A stretch of DNA of 64,000 nucleotides, from the NCBI RefSeq assembly GCF_049243985.1, contig NC_135369.1, forward strand, positions 24,598,765-24,662,764. The letters run 5' to 3'. This document shows positions 1-12,100 of this stretch, piece by piece. The position numbers and the translations under genes are program-made. Every line of letters begins with the position of its first letter. The stretch's first letter is position 1. The notes under the pieces are model-generated. The model searched no databases. It was not told where the DNA came from and saw only the letters and a program-made list of their open reading frames with translations. This DNA comes from Paroedura picta. Taxonomy: Eukaryota; Chordata; Lepidosauria; Squamata; Gekkonidae.

Positions 1-245
1 ACCAGGTCATGTCTGACCCTTGGGGTGACACCCTCTAGCGTTTTCATGGCAGACTCAATACAGGGTGGTTTGCCAGTGCCTTCCCCAGTCATTACCGTTT
101 ACCCCCCAGCAGCAAGCTGGGTACTCATTTTACCGACCTCAGAAGGATGGAACGCTGAGTCAACCTTGAGCCGGCGGCTGGGATCGAACTCCCAGCCTCA
201 TGGACATAGCATGGACATAGCTTACCACTCTGTGCCACAAGAGTG
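1..245 (-). repeat. tRNA-derived SINE (type D), cut by window edge
   Basis: It closely matches the copies at 28085-28374 and 59785-60051 (shared blocks such as CAGACTCAATACAGGGTGG and CAACCTTGAGCCGGC). Read on the - strand the right end looks like a tRNA head (CACAGAGTGGTAAGC, an A-box-like stretch), so the sense direction is -. The left part is lost at the window edge. A short head region is also missing compared with the other copies. Confidence 0.7.
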
Positions 246-1942
246 AGAATGTCTTAATTGCGTACTGAATAAAAGTACTTTTTACCTGCACCTGTTCATT
301 AAAGAGTCTTTGCCGGTCTGGCAATTTTAAGCCATCCATGTGGTTTTCTTATAACCTGTAGCAACCCGCATCGCTTTACTCTCTCCTGGATTCTTTTCAG
401 CTTGTTCCGCATTCGTATCCAGAACTGGTTTAGGACAGGCAGATGCATCAGGGTGCAACTAACAAAACGGAGCAGAGGGTTGCCAGCATGCAAATTGCCT
501 CAAAGCTTCACATGGTCTGAGTAGCCTGATGTCAATGCCAAACAACCTGGAGGCAAGGATGGAGCCTGGAGGGGCACCCCAATTCCCGGGGTTAGGAGTC
601 TGCCTCTCCAATGGCAGCTCTGTGTTTTATTGGATGGAGAAGACCAACGCCATCTGTGTTCCATGCCTGGAATCCATCTCCTATCAATGCAAAAGGCTGG
701 AAGTAGGCCACAGATAGATTTAACAGGATTTCCAGAGGATAGACCCTTAATCCAACTGAAGTTGGAGATTATCTGCGATTAATGTTCCCTCTGCCTCATA
801 ACGTAGCCAGGGGCATTGCTCAGATTCAACCTCTCTGCCACCACCCTCTCAAGACTCGTGCCTACAAACAGCAACTCTGAAACACCCTTGCCATTGGCCT
901 CCTCTGCAGGAGAAACCTTTAAAAAGGGAGCTTCATTCCCATGGCCCTTGTGACAGGGTTTAGTGAAACATCTTTTCCTTCAAGGGCATATTAGCAATCC
1001 TGGTCAAAGGAATTTTGATTTTGGCTTGGCAGGATTCAAATCATGTTTCAGCCTTCTTTCCAAACTACTGGGCTCTTCCTCGCTTGGCTGAGCCAGAGAA
1101 GGGCCTTTGTTTGCATCTGCCTTTTCAGCCTGCATTAATCCCTCCTGTATCCTGGGGTATACTGTGAGCGTCGTACCAACATTACTACTGTACTTGCCTG
1201 GTCTAGGTAGACTGTGCTTCTGCAACATACACACCCCTCCGGTCTGCTACACCACCTTCTTTACCGCACACCTGCTTGCTGGAGAGTCTATGGGAATGTT
1301 ATGTGTGGGTTAATCGTGCCCCGGGGCTAGCTGTCTCCCCCTCCCCACACCCCATTCCTTCACAGGAACTCTGCAGCAGGAGGAATTTGCCCTCCCACTA
1401 CCCCTCCATCTCCTTTTCCCCTCCTGGTGAATTGCACCTGGCTGGGGGCTTCCAGGCCCCCCCTGCACCAGAGGGGAAACCTGGATTCTAACTTTGCTTC
1501 TGGAAATGGAAGACCTCACCCTTCCCAGCTCACTCTGGGTGCACACAGCAGAACCTGAGCCCAGAACTATCGTTTAAGGCCGACGTTCAGGAGGCCAGAT
1601 TGACCCGGTCGATGAGGAGGAAGGATTTCTTTTGAGAAGGTATCCGTGCTGAAAGGGAACGTGGGGTTGGGATGTGTCTCTAGTGTGGCTTTGACGTTTG
1701 CAGGTTTGCAGGTTTCCAGGAATCTGGGGGAATCTTCTGCTTTGCATACGGGAAGGTCAGGGCAACGCAGAAGATTCCATGTTAAGTCCTTGGAACCTCG
1801 CTTTAAAGGACTGCAGGTGCTGATGAAAGGTTTCTCTCTGTTTGAGTTCCTGGAGGGCCACCTTGAGCAGTTGAGTAGCAGAACAGCTGCATGGCACACA
1901 CAAGGCCCCAGGCTGAGTTCCAGGTAGGCCATCCATTTAAAG
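246..1942. other. Intergenic sequence, nothing recognised
   Basis: No exon-like reading frame with splice sites, RNA gene or clear repeat was recognised. Short open frames on both strands overlap one another and resemble no family I know. Confidence 0.5.
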
Positions 1943-2078
1943 CAGGGATGGTCAAACTGCAGCTCTCTAGCTGTCCATGGACTACAATTCTCATGAGCCC
2001 CTGCCAGCAAATGCTGGCAGGGGCTCATGGGAATTGTAGTCCATGGGCATCTGGAAGACCACAGGTTGACTACCTCTG
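1943..2078. mobile_element. Palindromic hAT-like MITE
   Basis: The ends are inverted (CAGGGATGGTCAAACTG at left, CAGGTTGACTACCTCTG at right), and the whole element folds into one long hairpin around GCCAGCAAATGCTGGC. It is the same family as 49944-50069 and 53604-53739, which carry 8-bp target duplications typical of hAT elements. Here the flanks (ATTTAAAG and CCCTATGC) do not match, so the duplication is lost or the ends are worn. Confidence 0.8.
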
Positions 2079-2317
2079 CCCTATGCTGTGCATCAGAAAA
2101 AACACTGGGCTACAGAGTGGGGCTTAGACTAGGGTTATCTTTTTATGTTCTGAACTCTATACATTCCCCAGATGTCAATCTCCGCCCTGCCCCCTTCCCT
2201 GCCTCCTGACAGGAGGATAATAATGGTCACCTGCCTTTCAAGACTGTTGTGCGAAAAGCACAAGGTGCAACACATTTAGATCAAGATTACGGTCTGTAAG
2301 GCGCCAGATAGTCATTT

Positions 2318-2545
2318 TTATTTAGTTTGTTCATTTGCCTCCTGCCTTTCTCCCCAATGGGGACGTAAAGCAGCTTACGTTACTTTCCTCTCATCTGTTT
2401 TATCTGCACAACAACCCTGTGAAGTAGGTTGGCTGAGAGAATGTGGGTGGCCCCATATACCCAGCAAGCTCCCACAGCACAAATGGGGATTTGAAATCAT
2501 ACGAGTCTGACGCTCTTAACCACTCTTAACCACAACCCCATCCCC
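2318..2545 (-). repeat. tRNA-derived SINE (type C), antisense
   Basis: The blocks TTTCTCCCCAATGGGGAC, AAAGCAGCTTAC, ACAACCCTGTGAAGTAGG and a final CTCTTAACCACTCTTAACC are those of a common reptile SINE seen again at 8174, 28690 and 35722. The tRNA-like head is at the right end, so the element is antisense. Confidence 0.65.
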
Positions 2546-3107
2546 CCTTGCTGCTATTCTTTAAATTCCCGTGCCAGTTTTCTCATTTTTACTGTGGTTT
2601 CAGTCTTCTAATGTCTTCATCTTTTTAAAGTGAAGATTTTTCTTGTTTTCAGACCCCTTTTCTATTTTTAAGGTGCTCTAATTTGATTGGTGTTGGTATT
2701 TTTTAGGGATTGGAATTGATCTTTCAGTTACTCTGTTGTGAGACAGCTTTTTGGAAGGGGGCAGAGACATAAATATTTAAGCAAACCGCTGCAGCCACGG
2801 ACATTCTGCGAGTAAGCGAATGTTCATCTATGCGCAGCTTCTGCTTTTCAGGTGCTGGGAAAACCAGGCTGGGGTTTGGGATTCCTGCTTCTTCCCCCTT
2901 CTGCCTTTGATGTTTACAACCTTGCCTGTACACTTTGAAGCCCATTTGCTGCCCCTTTAAGGGCTTTTGAAAAACAAAAAGGAAGCCGAGATGTGCAGGA
3001 TTTAGAAGCCTGCAGTGCCCACGTATTCATTCCTGTGCGCATGGGGCAGCGTGGAATGTGCTGTGGAACCTCCAGGTCTCTCTCAGTGGTCGCTATCAAT
3101 GCCCCCA

Positions 3108-3385
3108 GGAGCGGTTTAAGGATTTACAGGCCTGTAGCACCAAAGCCAGTTTAAGGATTTGCGGGACCCTAGCAGAGTCCCACTGTGGCGGGAGCTGCCA
3201 GACTGGGGTGGAGCCCCCCACACACACACAGTGGAAAGGGGTGTCACTCTGAGTGTCCTTAAAGAGGGAAGAGGGGGGAGGAGAGAGGCTACGGACCTGA
3301 TCTATGGGGGGCGGGGGAGGCATCACATGGGTCCCCTGGAAGTGTGGGGCCCCTAGCACGTGCTACATGGATAAACCGGCCCTGG
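3108..3385. mobile_element. Possible decayed MITE
   Basis: GGAGCGGTTTAAGGATTTAC at the left is repeated in part internally (CCAGTTTAAGGATTTGCGG near 3148), and the right end reads TAAACCGGCCCTG, giving weak terminal inverted symmetry (CCGGTTTA). No target duplication could be fixed. Confidence 0.35.
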
Positions 3386-3689
3386 ATGCCCCTCCAGTGA
3401 AAAATGCCCACTGTCTCCGGACTGCGTTCCCATGAAACGAATGAACATGTGCGCTGTTGGACACGGCGCTCTTTCTGCTGGGCGCAGCATAGGTGGGGTT
3501 AAATGTTCCTCTTGCTTGTGAGGCTGCATGTGTGTGTCGGGGTGGGGTGGGGTGGGGGGGGGTGATGGCTGAGAACAGCTGGCCAGGAAAGGGTGTTTGC
3601 TGGAAGCTAAGTGGAACCAGATGTTGGGTGGAATCCTTTGGCACTCCTGCTGCTTGGCTGGTGGCCAGGAATTCGGCGTGGGGGGCTGA

Positions 3690-3840
3690 AGGGGGGGGGA
3701 ACCAGCACGCACTCTCCCAGGGAGCGCCCGCCCGCCCGCCACTTCTCGCTCCGCACCCAGCCGGAACTGAGGGTGTTGGAGCTAAGTGTCCCGGACAAGG
3801 CAAGCAGGGTGCCAGTCTGTGCCAGGCAGCTGTCAGAGTG
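3690..3840 (+). promoter_or_regulatory. EFEMP2: Putative EFEMP2 promoter and noncoding exon 1
   Basis: A short GC-rich stretch with CCCGCCCGCCCGCC (a GC-box-like run) is followed by sequence ending CAGAGTG|GTGAGT at 3840/3841, a strong splice donor. The first coding exon of EFEMP2 begins 8 bases before its ATG after a clean acceptor (TTTTCCCCAG, ending 9028), so an upstream noncoding exon must exist. This is the best candidate seen between the window start and 9 kb. No TATA box is evident. The transcription start is not fixed, so the left boundary is approximate. Confidence 0.45.
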
Positions 3841-6206
3841 GTGAGTGATGCCTTTTCTGGAAGGGGGGGGAGGAGGGCAGGGCTCGGGACCCGATAAAAA
3901 GAGGGACCAAGAGAAATCTTTTGGTGCATTCAGTAAAGTTGGTGCTCTTGTATTGGGGGCAGGGGACACACCAAGTGGGCGAACCTCACCACAAGGTGGT
4001 TGTGGGACAGGCGTGGGGGAGAATGACCCCTGTGACCCCATAGTGGGGTGGGTTCCACTGTTCTGTGTTTAGGGCTTTCCCATGTGGGCTCAGAGTATTT
4101 AAGTGTTAGCTTCAGTCTTTGGGGATTCACTGAAGGATTTTAGCTTCTCTACTGTCCTGACTTCCTCTCTCCCCTTCTCTGAAGGATGCAGCTCCGTCTC
4201 TCAGCCTGTTTTGCCCTCTGGGGTTGCCGCAGAAGCGTCCCTCTGGCCTTGTTCCTGGGCAAGATGGGATGAAGGCAGGCTAGTCTAGATAGGAGAACTC
4301 AGGGCTTCGTAGGGGCCGACAGGAAGCTCTGGAGCTCTGGGAGTAGAGAGTAAAACTCCAAAATGTCTGGCAAAATTTGTACATGGGGGGGGGGGTCCCC
4401 TCTCTCTGATCTCTAGGACCTGCCACCAATTCTCCCACTGCCATGATTTCTTTTTTATTTCTGGGATTACTGTTTTTTAACTCACATGGCCTCAAGAGTC
4501 GGGTAGGTGCTGTAACCTAATGTAGGCTTAATGTGTAAAGTGCAAAATGATTGATCATTAATACTTCAGGAACCACAACCTGGGACCTCCCCCCATCCCA
4601 ATCCAGATTTACTTGGGGTTGCTGTCAGTGTACGCTGGCCTCGACAAAACGCTTTCCTTTCCTGTTCTGTATCTCAGTTGTCACTTTTTAAAAAAGTTTT
4701 CAAACTTTCACAATGGAGTTTTAGGTACAGAAAGAAGAGTTCTGTGTAGCATAGAAACTTACATTTTATGTTGTGCTATTAACTGATCGGGGTGTTATTT
4801 ATGCACACACGTCCTCCCCCCTCACATATTCTACAGTTTCTTAGAATACCCTCTTCTCACAGGGGGAAAACACCCCAAAGTATAATCTGTAAAACAGTCA
4901 ACGGTACAAACCCACAGTCTGTACAATGTACCCCGTTGTTCCCTTTTGGTACACAAATCAGACTGCAGGGGAATGTTGCTGCCCTCCATTTTATATTGGT
5001 CCCAGGAGGTGCAGAAGTTTGTCTTAATTAAAATATTTATATTCTACCTTTCCTTATGGCTCAATGCAGTTAGAGCAAGTTGCAGATTCAGGAACAAAAC
5101 TTGCGATGCTTTCAAGTGTTCAACTTGGCGGTGACCCCATCCATCCCCTATTTGCCTGTCCTAATCTGCCCTTAATACTTCCCTTCCTTGACTCCTCAGT
5201 ATTCCAAGAGCTACTCCTTGTGGGCAAGCTGAAGTTGGATCCCTTAAAGGTCCAGTGGTTGATTCAGCTTCTTCCCTCTAGATCAAAACACTTGGCACTT
5301 GGAGATGTTTGAACGGGGTTAAGAAGGGCGCTTGGACCAGTTCTCTGGTTATGTTATATAAGTTATATGTATACATTAGCTTAAACAAGGGCTATATTTA
5401 GCCTTAGCTGGGAGAAATGCTTACACATGGGTTCTTTTCATCTCTTGAAAGGGGGTAGATTCTTTACATCAAAGCTTGCACCCACCCATTACCAGACCTG
5501 AATTTATTTTTAACTATTGCTTGGTCTTAAATAAATTCCAGGATTCCGCAGAGGCTCTTATTTTAGTCATCTGGTACCCCTTATTCTTCCCCTACAGTTG
5601 TGGAGTTCAGGGGCAGGACACAAGACTGAATTTTTCTGGTGGAGGGAGGGGCTGGGCCTCAGAGCTGTTTAAATATTATACTCTCCAGCCATCTCTGGGA
5701 GTGTAGAGGCTCTCTGTAGTTACTTATTAGTAATAGAAATGCATTCTGCACCTGCTCTGGAGAACTGGGGCCGATTTTTCATTTTAAAAATTGAATGTAA
5801 AGTTTTTACACCCTGATTTGTTTGATTATCCAAATAGGTGAAGACCAGTTTTAAAGAACCCCACCAAAATAGAGACAAGCTAATCTTCAAATCAGGAAAT
5901 AAATACAGTAATATTAAATGCCATATTTGATTTGAATTTGAATCAGCCTCAAACCACTGCACGACTTTGGTGCTGCCACTGAAAAGTCCCTGTTGTGTGT
6001 TACTGCCCCCTATGCCTCTGCCAAAGGGGGCACACCTTGGAAGAGGATCTGAGTGGGCAGGACTGACTGAAGGGCCCCACTACAGCCCCAGCAGATTAGC
6101 TGCAGAAGAGCTTTGTCAAAATGCTGTGCAGGAGATTTGCAGGGTGGGTGGAAGATATATTTTAAACATCTCTCTAAACTTTCAGGCTGAGAACCAGCCT
6201 AAAGCT
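3841..6206 (+). other. EFEMP2 putative intron 1, left part
   Basis: No exon, RNA gene or well-defined repeat was recognised here. There are short homopolymer runs (G near 4385) and an AT-rich stretch around 5340-5540. Confidence 0.4.
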
Positions 6207-6395
6207 ATGGCTGCCAACCTCCAAGTGAAGTCTAGAGAGCTGCTGGAATTACAGTTCACCTCCAGACTACAGAGATCACTTCCCCTGGAAGAAACAGCTT
6301 CTAGGAGAGTAGACTCTCTGAGGTGCCTCCCCTTCCCAGGCGCCATCTCCCAACATCTCCAGCAATTTCCTAATCCCGAGTTGGTAACCCGAAGG
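6207..6395. mobile_element. TIR repeat (GTTGCCAAC family), copy 1
   Basis: The left end is GGCTGCCAACCTCCAAGTG and the right end AATCCCGAGTTGGTAACC, an inverted pair. The interior has the family blocks CAGACTACAGAGATCA, CTTCCCCTGGAAGAAA and CATCTCCAGCAATTTCC. At least nine other copies or pieces lie in the window. The length (~190 bp) and inverted ends suggest a non-autonomous DNA transposon, but I cannot name its superfamily. Confidence 0.6.
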
Positions 6396-6750
6396 ATTGG
6401 GAGGTGATTTTGGCAGCTTCCCACCACTACCCCCTTTCATATTTCCGGCCTTTTTTTTGCTTGGAGGCTGAGGCAGGGGCCCCATTGCTCAGCTGTGGCC
6501 TGCCTCTCTAAAACTCTGTCCTTAAGACTTGGGGAGTGGGAAGGGGAGCAGGAGCAAAGGACTGCTGCCTCAAGGATCAGGTGACACAGCCAGCAGGGGG
6601 GGGGCACCTGATGGGCCAGGTGGAGTAGCCTGGTTCTAGATGGTTGGGGGAGGATACGCATAGGGGTAAAGCCTGCAGCAAAAAGAGAATAAGAAGAATC
6701 CTTCAGCCTTTCCCCTGATGACCTTTCTTGTACCTTCGTCACTGCTAACT

Positions 6751-7312
6751 AGAGTTGCCAACCTGCAGGTGGATCCTGGAGAGCTCCAGGAATTGCAGTG
6801 ATCTCCAGCCTGCAGAATTGCGTTCCCCTGAAGAAAATGGCTGTTTGAGAGGGTGGACTCTATGTAGGAAGACCAGCTCTCCTGCCTGACCAGGAGGCCT
6901 CCCCATCTCTCATTGTTCAATGGTCCATTAAGTGTCAGCTGGAGGACATTTTTAATGGTACCAATATGGTACCATTGGTGCAGTATCATTTCCATGAATA
7001 TTTGGAATTGACATTGATACAACACTCTAGTACTTGGACAAAATTCTGACTGTAATATAGTCTTGTCCAAATCCTGGAGCATCAGATTGATGTCATGCCA
7101 GCAACATGACCTCACTTCCAGAAAATGTAAGAAGTGAGATCACATAATTGGTTCGGTGTCATTTCCTCTTTCAATGCCCTCCCCTCCAAAAAAAAACTGT
7201 TTGGCAGCCCTAACTCTATGGCATCATACCCGGCTTTCCCCAAACCCCATGTTCCCCAGGCTCCATCCCTAAATCTCCAGGAATTTCCAAGACCAGAGTT
7301 GGCGACCTTGGC
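6751..7312. mobile_element. TIR repeat (GTTGCCAAC family), copy 2, split by an insertion
   Basis: The left part, 6751-6864, starts GAGTTGCCAACCTGCAGG. The right part, 7221-7312, ends CCAGAGTTGGCGACC. The two parts are contiguous family sequence once the segment 6865-7212 is set aside, because ACTCTATG occurs on both sides of that segment. Confidence 0.65.
6865..7212. mobile_element. Unclassified 348-bp insertion with 8-bp target duplication
   Basis: ACTCTATG at 6857-6864 is repeated exactly at 7213-7220, and the host TIR repeat resumes after it. The insert begins TAGGAAGACC and its other end read inverted is TAGGGCTGCC, a weak terminal match. An 8-bp duplication with TAG-type ends would fit a hAT-like element. 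It encodes nothing recognisable. Confidence 0.5.
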
Positions 7313-8058
7313 ACTGATACAATATCCTGTCCTTTTTGAAATGGAGGTGGCAAACTATACCCAGGAGTCCAGATTAGATCATGCCATGCAAGGACATTCC
7401 AGAACATGCCAGCTTCTGCAACTCAGGCTACTGTTAACAGCACAGGGACACACCAGGCTGTTTTTTCCTGGTCAGTTGGTAACTATACGTCAGCGGTTGG
7501 CCACAAACAATAAATTATTTCTAGCCTATTAAACTCTGCCTACTTTGGAATTTTAAAGTGAAATAGCAAAGACCCGATACTGAAATCAAGCACCATTGAA
7601 TTAGAATGCTGACATCAAATTAGTGGACTACCTTGTGAAAATTCAATAGCAAGAGAAGATAATTTCGTTAAGAGCTTGGTCCTGAAATTTCCTTTCACTC
7701 CTGTCTTCCTGCCTTTCTTGTCTTCTATCTTCTCGACCTATATCCCACCACCCATGACAAGCCATCTTGTGATGGGTTACATGATAAACCCGCATAAAAT
7801 CAATCCCCATTAAAAAAAAAATTAAAACTATCAAATTTACGAGAAGCATGGAGGTAACGGACACCCTCTCTCCCAACAGGTGTGGCTACTTGGGTTGCCA
7901 GGGGATACTAAAGCCAACTAATCTAAAAAAAACGTGGTGGCAGCGTATTCCTGGGGGGTCGTCCAGTCTTCCACTCCCTGGCCTCAGGCATATACCTGGC
8001 GGAAGAGCTCCGTCTTACAGGCCTTGTGGAATGCCAAAAGGTGACCATTGATTAGCTT

Positions 8059-8172
8059 TACCCTTATGTTGGATAATACACTTTCAATGCACTTTAGAAG
8101 CAAATTTTCCTGGTCTCATTCTGCACATGCTAGATAATGCAATTTCAATGCACTTTAGAAGCAGATTTTCTG
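8059..8172. repeat. Duplicated MITE-like arm (ATAATGCACTTTCAATG motif)
   Basis: Two direct copies of an approximately 45-bp unit containing TTTCAATGCACTTTAGAAGC lie end to end (near 8076 and 8133). The same unit forms the arms of the palindromic element at 12704-12837, so this is probably a decayed relative of it. Confidence 0.5.
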
Positions 8173-8173
8173 G

Positions 8174-8325
8174 AGTAGTTGTGAGCGTGTCAGCCTAGGA
8201 TCTGGGAGGTCTGGCTTCATCCTGTCATGAGGCTTTCTGGGTGACCTTGGTCCAGTTACAGGCTCTCAAAGTAACCTATAGTGCAGGGATGTGGGGCTAA
8301 AATGGAGTGGGAGAGAAGGGTGTTC
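8174..8325 (+). repeat. tRNA-derived SINE (type C), sense
   Basis: It has GTCAGCCTAGGATCTGGGAG, a B-box-like region, GGGTGACCTTGGTCCAGT and a decayed GCTAAAATGGAG body. This is the sense form of the element that lies antisense at 2318-2545. The 3' half is badly worn. Confidence 0.5.
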
Positions 8326-8377
8326 CCCATTTTAAACTCTTCAGTGGAAGGGTTTGAATGCTGAATAGCATTCAATA

Positions 8378-8475
8378 AATGGCTATAAATCGCTACTAGC
8401 CATGGTGATTAAAGGGAACTTCCATGTTCACAGGCAGTCAAACACTGAATACCAGACCCAGGAGATATCATGAGG
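8378..8475 (+). repeat. Interspersed repeat (type E), fragment
   Basis: GGCTATAAATCGCTACTAGCC, then AACTTCCATGTTCACAGGCAG and a GAATACCAG block, match the start of the fuller copy at 9226-9420. No coding content was seen. Confidence 0.4.
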
Positions 8476-9036
8476 GGAAGGCAGGGCCAGTTCCAGATTT
8501 GTGGGATGGGGGACAGGTTGTCCCCAGAGGCCCACTTCCCACCCACTCACCCATATGTCTCACTACCTGCCTGGGTGTGCATCCTTCTTTGCCCTGCCCA
8601 CAAGCTCTCCCACTGCCTGTGCTCACAGCCATCTGCACCACCCGCATCCATTTCCTTGGTGGCACTGGGCAATGTGCTGCTCCCTTTCTGTCCCGGTGAT
8701 AAGAACTCTGTGGAATTCAAAAGCTTACACACTGTCCAATTAACCTAAATTAAAAGCATAATGCTGCTACCTGGCCATAATTTCACAATCTGGGCTTTTT
8801 AGGCTCACCGAGTTCTATGGTTAAACGTCTTCTCAGACAGGAAAAGGGCACATGTCCAGACGCACCCTGCCCTTGGTGTCAAAAATTGGGAAATCAAAAA
8901 CTGGCATTCTTATCAAGGCATGAAAAGGTAGTCCTTTTACCCACTTTAGTGTCTCCCAGCCTTGAATACAGGCAACCCACTGTATGCTGCGAATACACTA
9001 CACCTCTAACTGGCCTCCTTTTCCCCAGGCATAAGG

Positions 9037-9120
9037 ATGAAAACTGTTTCATGTCTGCTCCTGGCAACGCTCCTGAGAGCTGCAATTTCACAAGAACCGG
9101 AGGAACCCGACACCTACACG
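9037..9120 (+). CDS. EFEMP2: EFEMP2 first coding exon: signal peptide
   Basis: The acceptor TTTTCCCCAG ends at 9028, and 8 untranslated bases precede the ATG. Residues 1-28 open [18 protein letters not shown], a hydrophobic secretion signal, followed by the acidic [10 protein letters not shown] that matches the mature N-terminus of fibulin-4. The donor is ACACG|GTAAAT. The signal is shorter than the human one as I recall it. Confidence 0.9.
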
Positions 9121-12100
9121 GTAAATGGCCTGGCTCCAGCCCTGCAGTCTCTCACCCAGAAGAGGGAGTACTGTGGGGAGGGAGAGCACTGAGCAGTCAC
9201 ATGCAGTTTCCAGCAGATAGTTCCATCAAAGGCTATTAGCCATGTTGGCTAAATGGAACCTCCATGTTCTGGGGCACTATACCAGTTGCTGAGAAGGTTG
9301 GTTTGGCCACTGTAGCCTTCATTTTGGGCCTTTCAGGTTATCTGGTTGACCGCTGTAGAGGACAGGATGCTGGGGTAGCTGGACCATTGGTCTGATCTCA
9401 CCCACCTCATCCAGAAGGTGCGTAAAATGGTTTCTGATGGTCCTGAGAATTATCTTCTTCTGGCATTCAGAGCAGCTGGCTAAAACTGAGAAAGGGAGGG
9501 TACAAAGCTCTTAAGGCAAGACAACACTCAAGCAGCTCTTACAACACACATCTCTTTTCACAGCAGAAGCAACAAAGAAAAAAGGTTATGTCACCGAGCA
9601 AGCATAAGGTGCTTTCAACCCTGACGAGATCTAGGATTAAGAGCAGAGGACAGAGCTTCCCAGTCAGAGATATCCTCGTCTCGTATTGGTTTGCAACTTA
9701 AAAATGGCAGGCCCATGGGGCCCCTGAGCATGTGCAGGGTACCCTTCAGAATCACAACCAGTCACAATGCATGGGCAGGATTCCATGCTGGCCTGAACTC
9801 TAGCACCTCTCTCTTTAGAATTTAGCCACAGGTCGAAGAAGAAGAAGAGTTGGTTCTTATATGCCACTTTTCCCTACCTGAAGGAGGCTCAAAGCGGCTT
9901 ACAGTCGCCTTCCCTTTCCTCTCCCCACAACAGACACCCTGTGAGGTGGGTGAGGCTGAGAGAGCCCTGATATCACTGCCCGGTCAGAACAGTTTTATCA
10001 GAGCCGTGGCGAGCCCAAGGTCACCCAGCTGGTTGCATGTGGGGGAGCGCAGAATCGAACCTGGCATGCCAGATTAGAAGTCCACACTCCTAACCACTAC
10101 ACCAAACTGGCTCTCAACACCAACAGGACAGTAATCCCAAATTCACAGATGTTAATAGCTCCTTTAAAATCTTTGCTTCTGTCCTTTCTGTGCTAGGAAT
10201 GCACCGATGGCTACCAGTGGGACTCCGAGACGCAGCATTGCAAAGGTACCAATCCCAGAAAGCCACACAGGGGCGAAGGTGAGGGCGGGAGAGGGCTTCT
10301 GTGGTAAACAGAGGATAATCCTGTCTACCTTGACACTGGCAATATTGCATTCAGACATTCAGACATTGCAATAAACCTTCCCAATTAGCTGCAGCATCTG
10401 AATGCAGATGATTGAATAAGATCAAGTTTGTCGACCCACGCCAAACCTGGATTTCAATTTCTAGGCCTATTCCACACAGGTTTGTTGTAGCAGGAGTGTG
10501 GCAAATTGTAATCGCTACTAAAGTGCAGTTATGCACAACGTCGTACACAATCTGCCACACTCCTGAAACCGATCAGCAAAAAGCGCTTCGTTGTAGCGCT
10601 TCCAGGGAAATCCCAAAAAGTGGATTCACCCTCTGGAAAGTGCTACACTCTTGCAATCAATCTGCAACACTAGCAAAAAAGTTCTGTGCGTTACCATTGT
10701 TGCGGTTTCAACAAAGTCCCTCCCCCTGGCTCTCTCCTCTGATCTTCCGGCGAAGCGATCGCCATTTTTTTTTCTCGGAGCAAGTGGAGAGCAACGAACC
10801 GGCGAGCCTTCATTCACCCAGCGAGGCTTCTCCGGCTGCAGTCCCTCCACAGAGCTGCTTTAAAGCTTGGCTCAAGTCACCAAGCACAACACAGCCCCGT
10901 TTGCAAGTTCCCTTTATTTTCGGCTGAAAATCAGGCCCGTGCACGGAGGGGGGGGATTTTTTTTGTCACTCGGGGGAGCATGCCAACGATGAATCGCCAG
11001 CTCATACACCACCTGCCAGCTAGATGGGTCTCTCCGTTGCAACGAATCAACGCAGATTCGTTGCAACGTGTGTGTTTTTTTTTAAACCTGTCTTAAAGGG
11101 AAAGGGGCTTTTCGGGAGCATGATAACGCCCGCCCATTGGCTGTTCGTTTGAGTGATGGCCAGGGGCGGGACAAAGCACAGAAAAAATCGCTTCCTGGAT
11201 AGCGATTTTTGGCGAGACCGGAAACCTGTGGGTAACGATTGCAACGCTACTGAATTCAACTACAAAGGCAGGTATGCATAACGCCGAATTCCACTATTTT
11301 AAATTCCGGAATTGCTTACTGTAAACAATTGGCCACATTGATTCTTGTGCTGAATGGGCCCTAGTTTGCTGCTGGTTTATTAACGGAAGCTTGTATTAGT
11401 GGTGGTTTGTAGTGGTGTCTGAATTCACAAAGCGCCATTTGTTGAGCAGCTCTGCCCTTTGCAGTCCCCTGGCCACAGAGATGGAAGGAAGGTAACTTCC
11501 CTTCTGAGAGCCAAAGTTTACTCACAGAACCAAGATGGTGAGTTTTAAGCCACAAAGTAACTGGCCATGGTTTAAACAAACCAAGTTGGCTGAAGGCAAC
11601 TTTTCCAAATAACTGAGCAGGAAACCAGGTTAACACCATTCCAGAGACAGCTCTATAACTATACCCATTATGGAGTCACGAGAAAATGAACAGGTGAAGC
11701 TTCAAATTTTGCATTGGGGGGCCTTGGTGGGGCAGGGTCACGATCTGGGGGGGTAGACTATGACATTATACCCCACCCTCCCCAGGCTCTGCTTCCAAAT
11801 TTGCAGGCACATCCTAGACTGCACTTGACATCTTCAGTGGGAAGAGCTTCTTCCGGAGCTACGTCTTGCTGTTCAATGCACAAAGCTTCTACCCACCAAA
11901 CAGACAGCAATCTGGCAGATATGTGAAAGGCCTGCAGGCTCTGGAGATAACAATTGTAAAGGGATGGGGTTTTATCATATTTTTTGGGGGGTTATACTGT
12001 ACCCCACCACAAGCAAATGAATAAATAAATAAACAGATTTGCCTCTAGAAACGGCTGCAGTTCCAAGTTTTGACCACAGGTGAATGGCGGTACGCAAGGT

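Noticed and set aside
3353-4041. Proline-rich open frames around the GC-rich stretch
   Set aside because: Overlapping frames on both strands with low-complexity composition; better explained by a promoter and noncoding exon.
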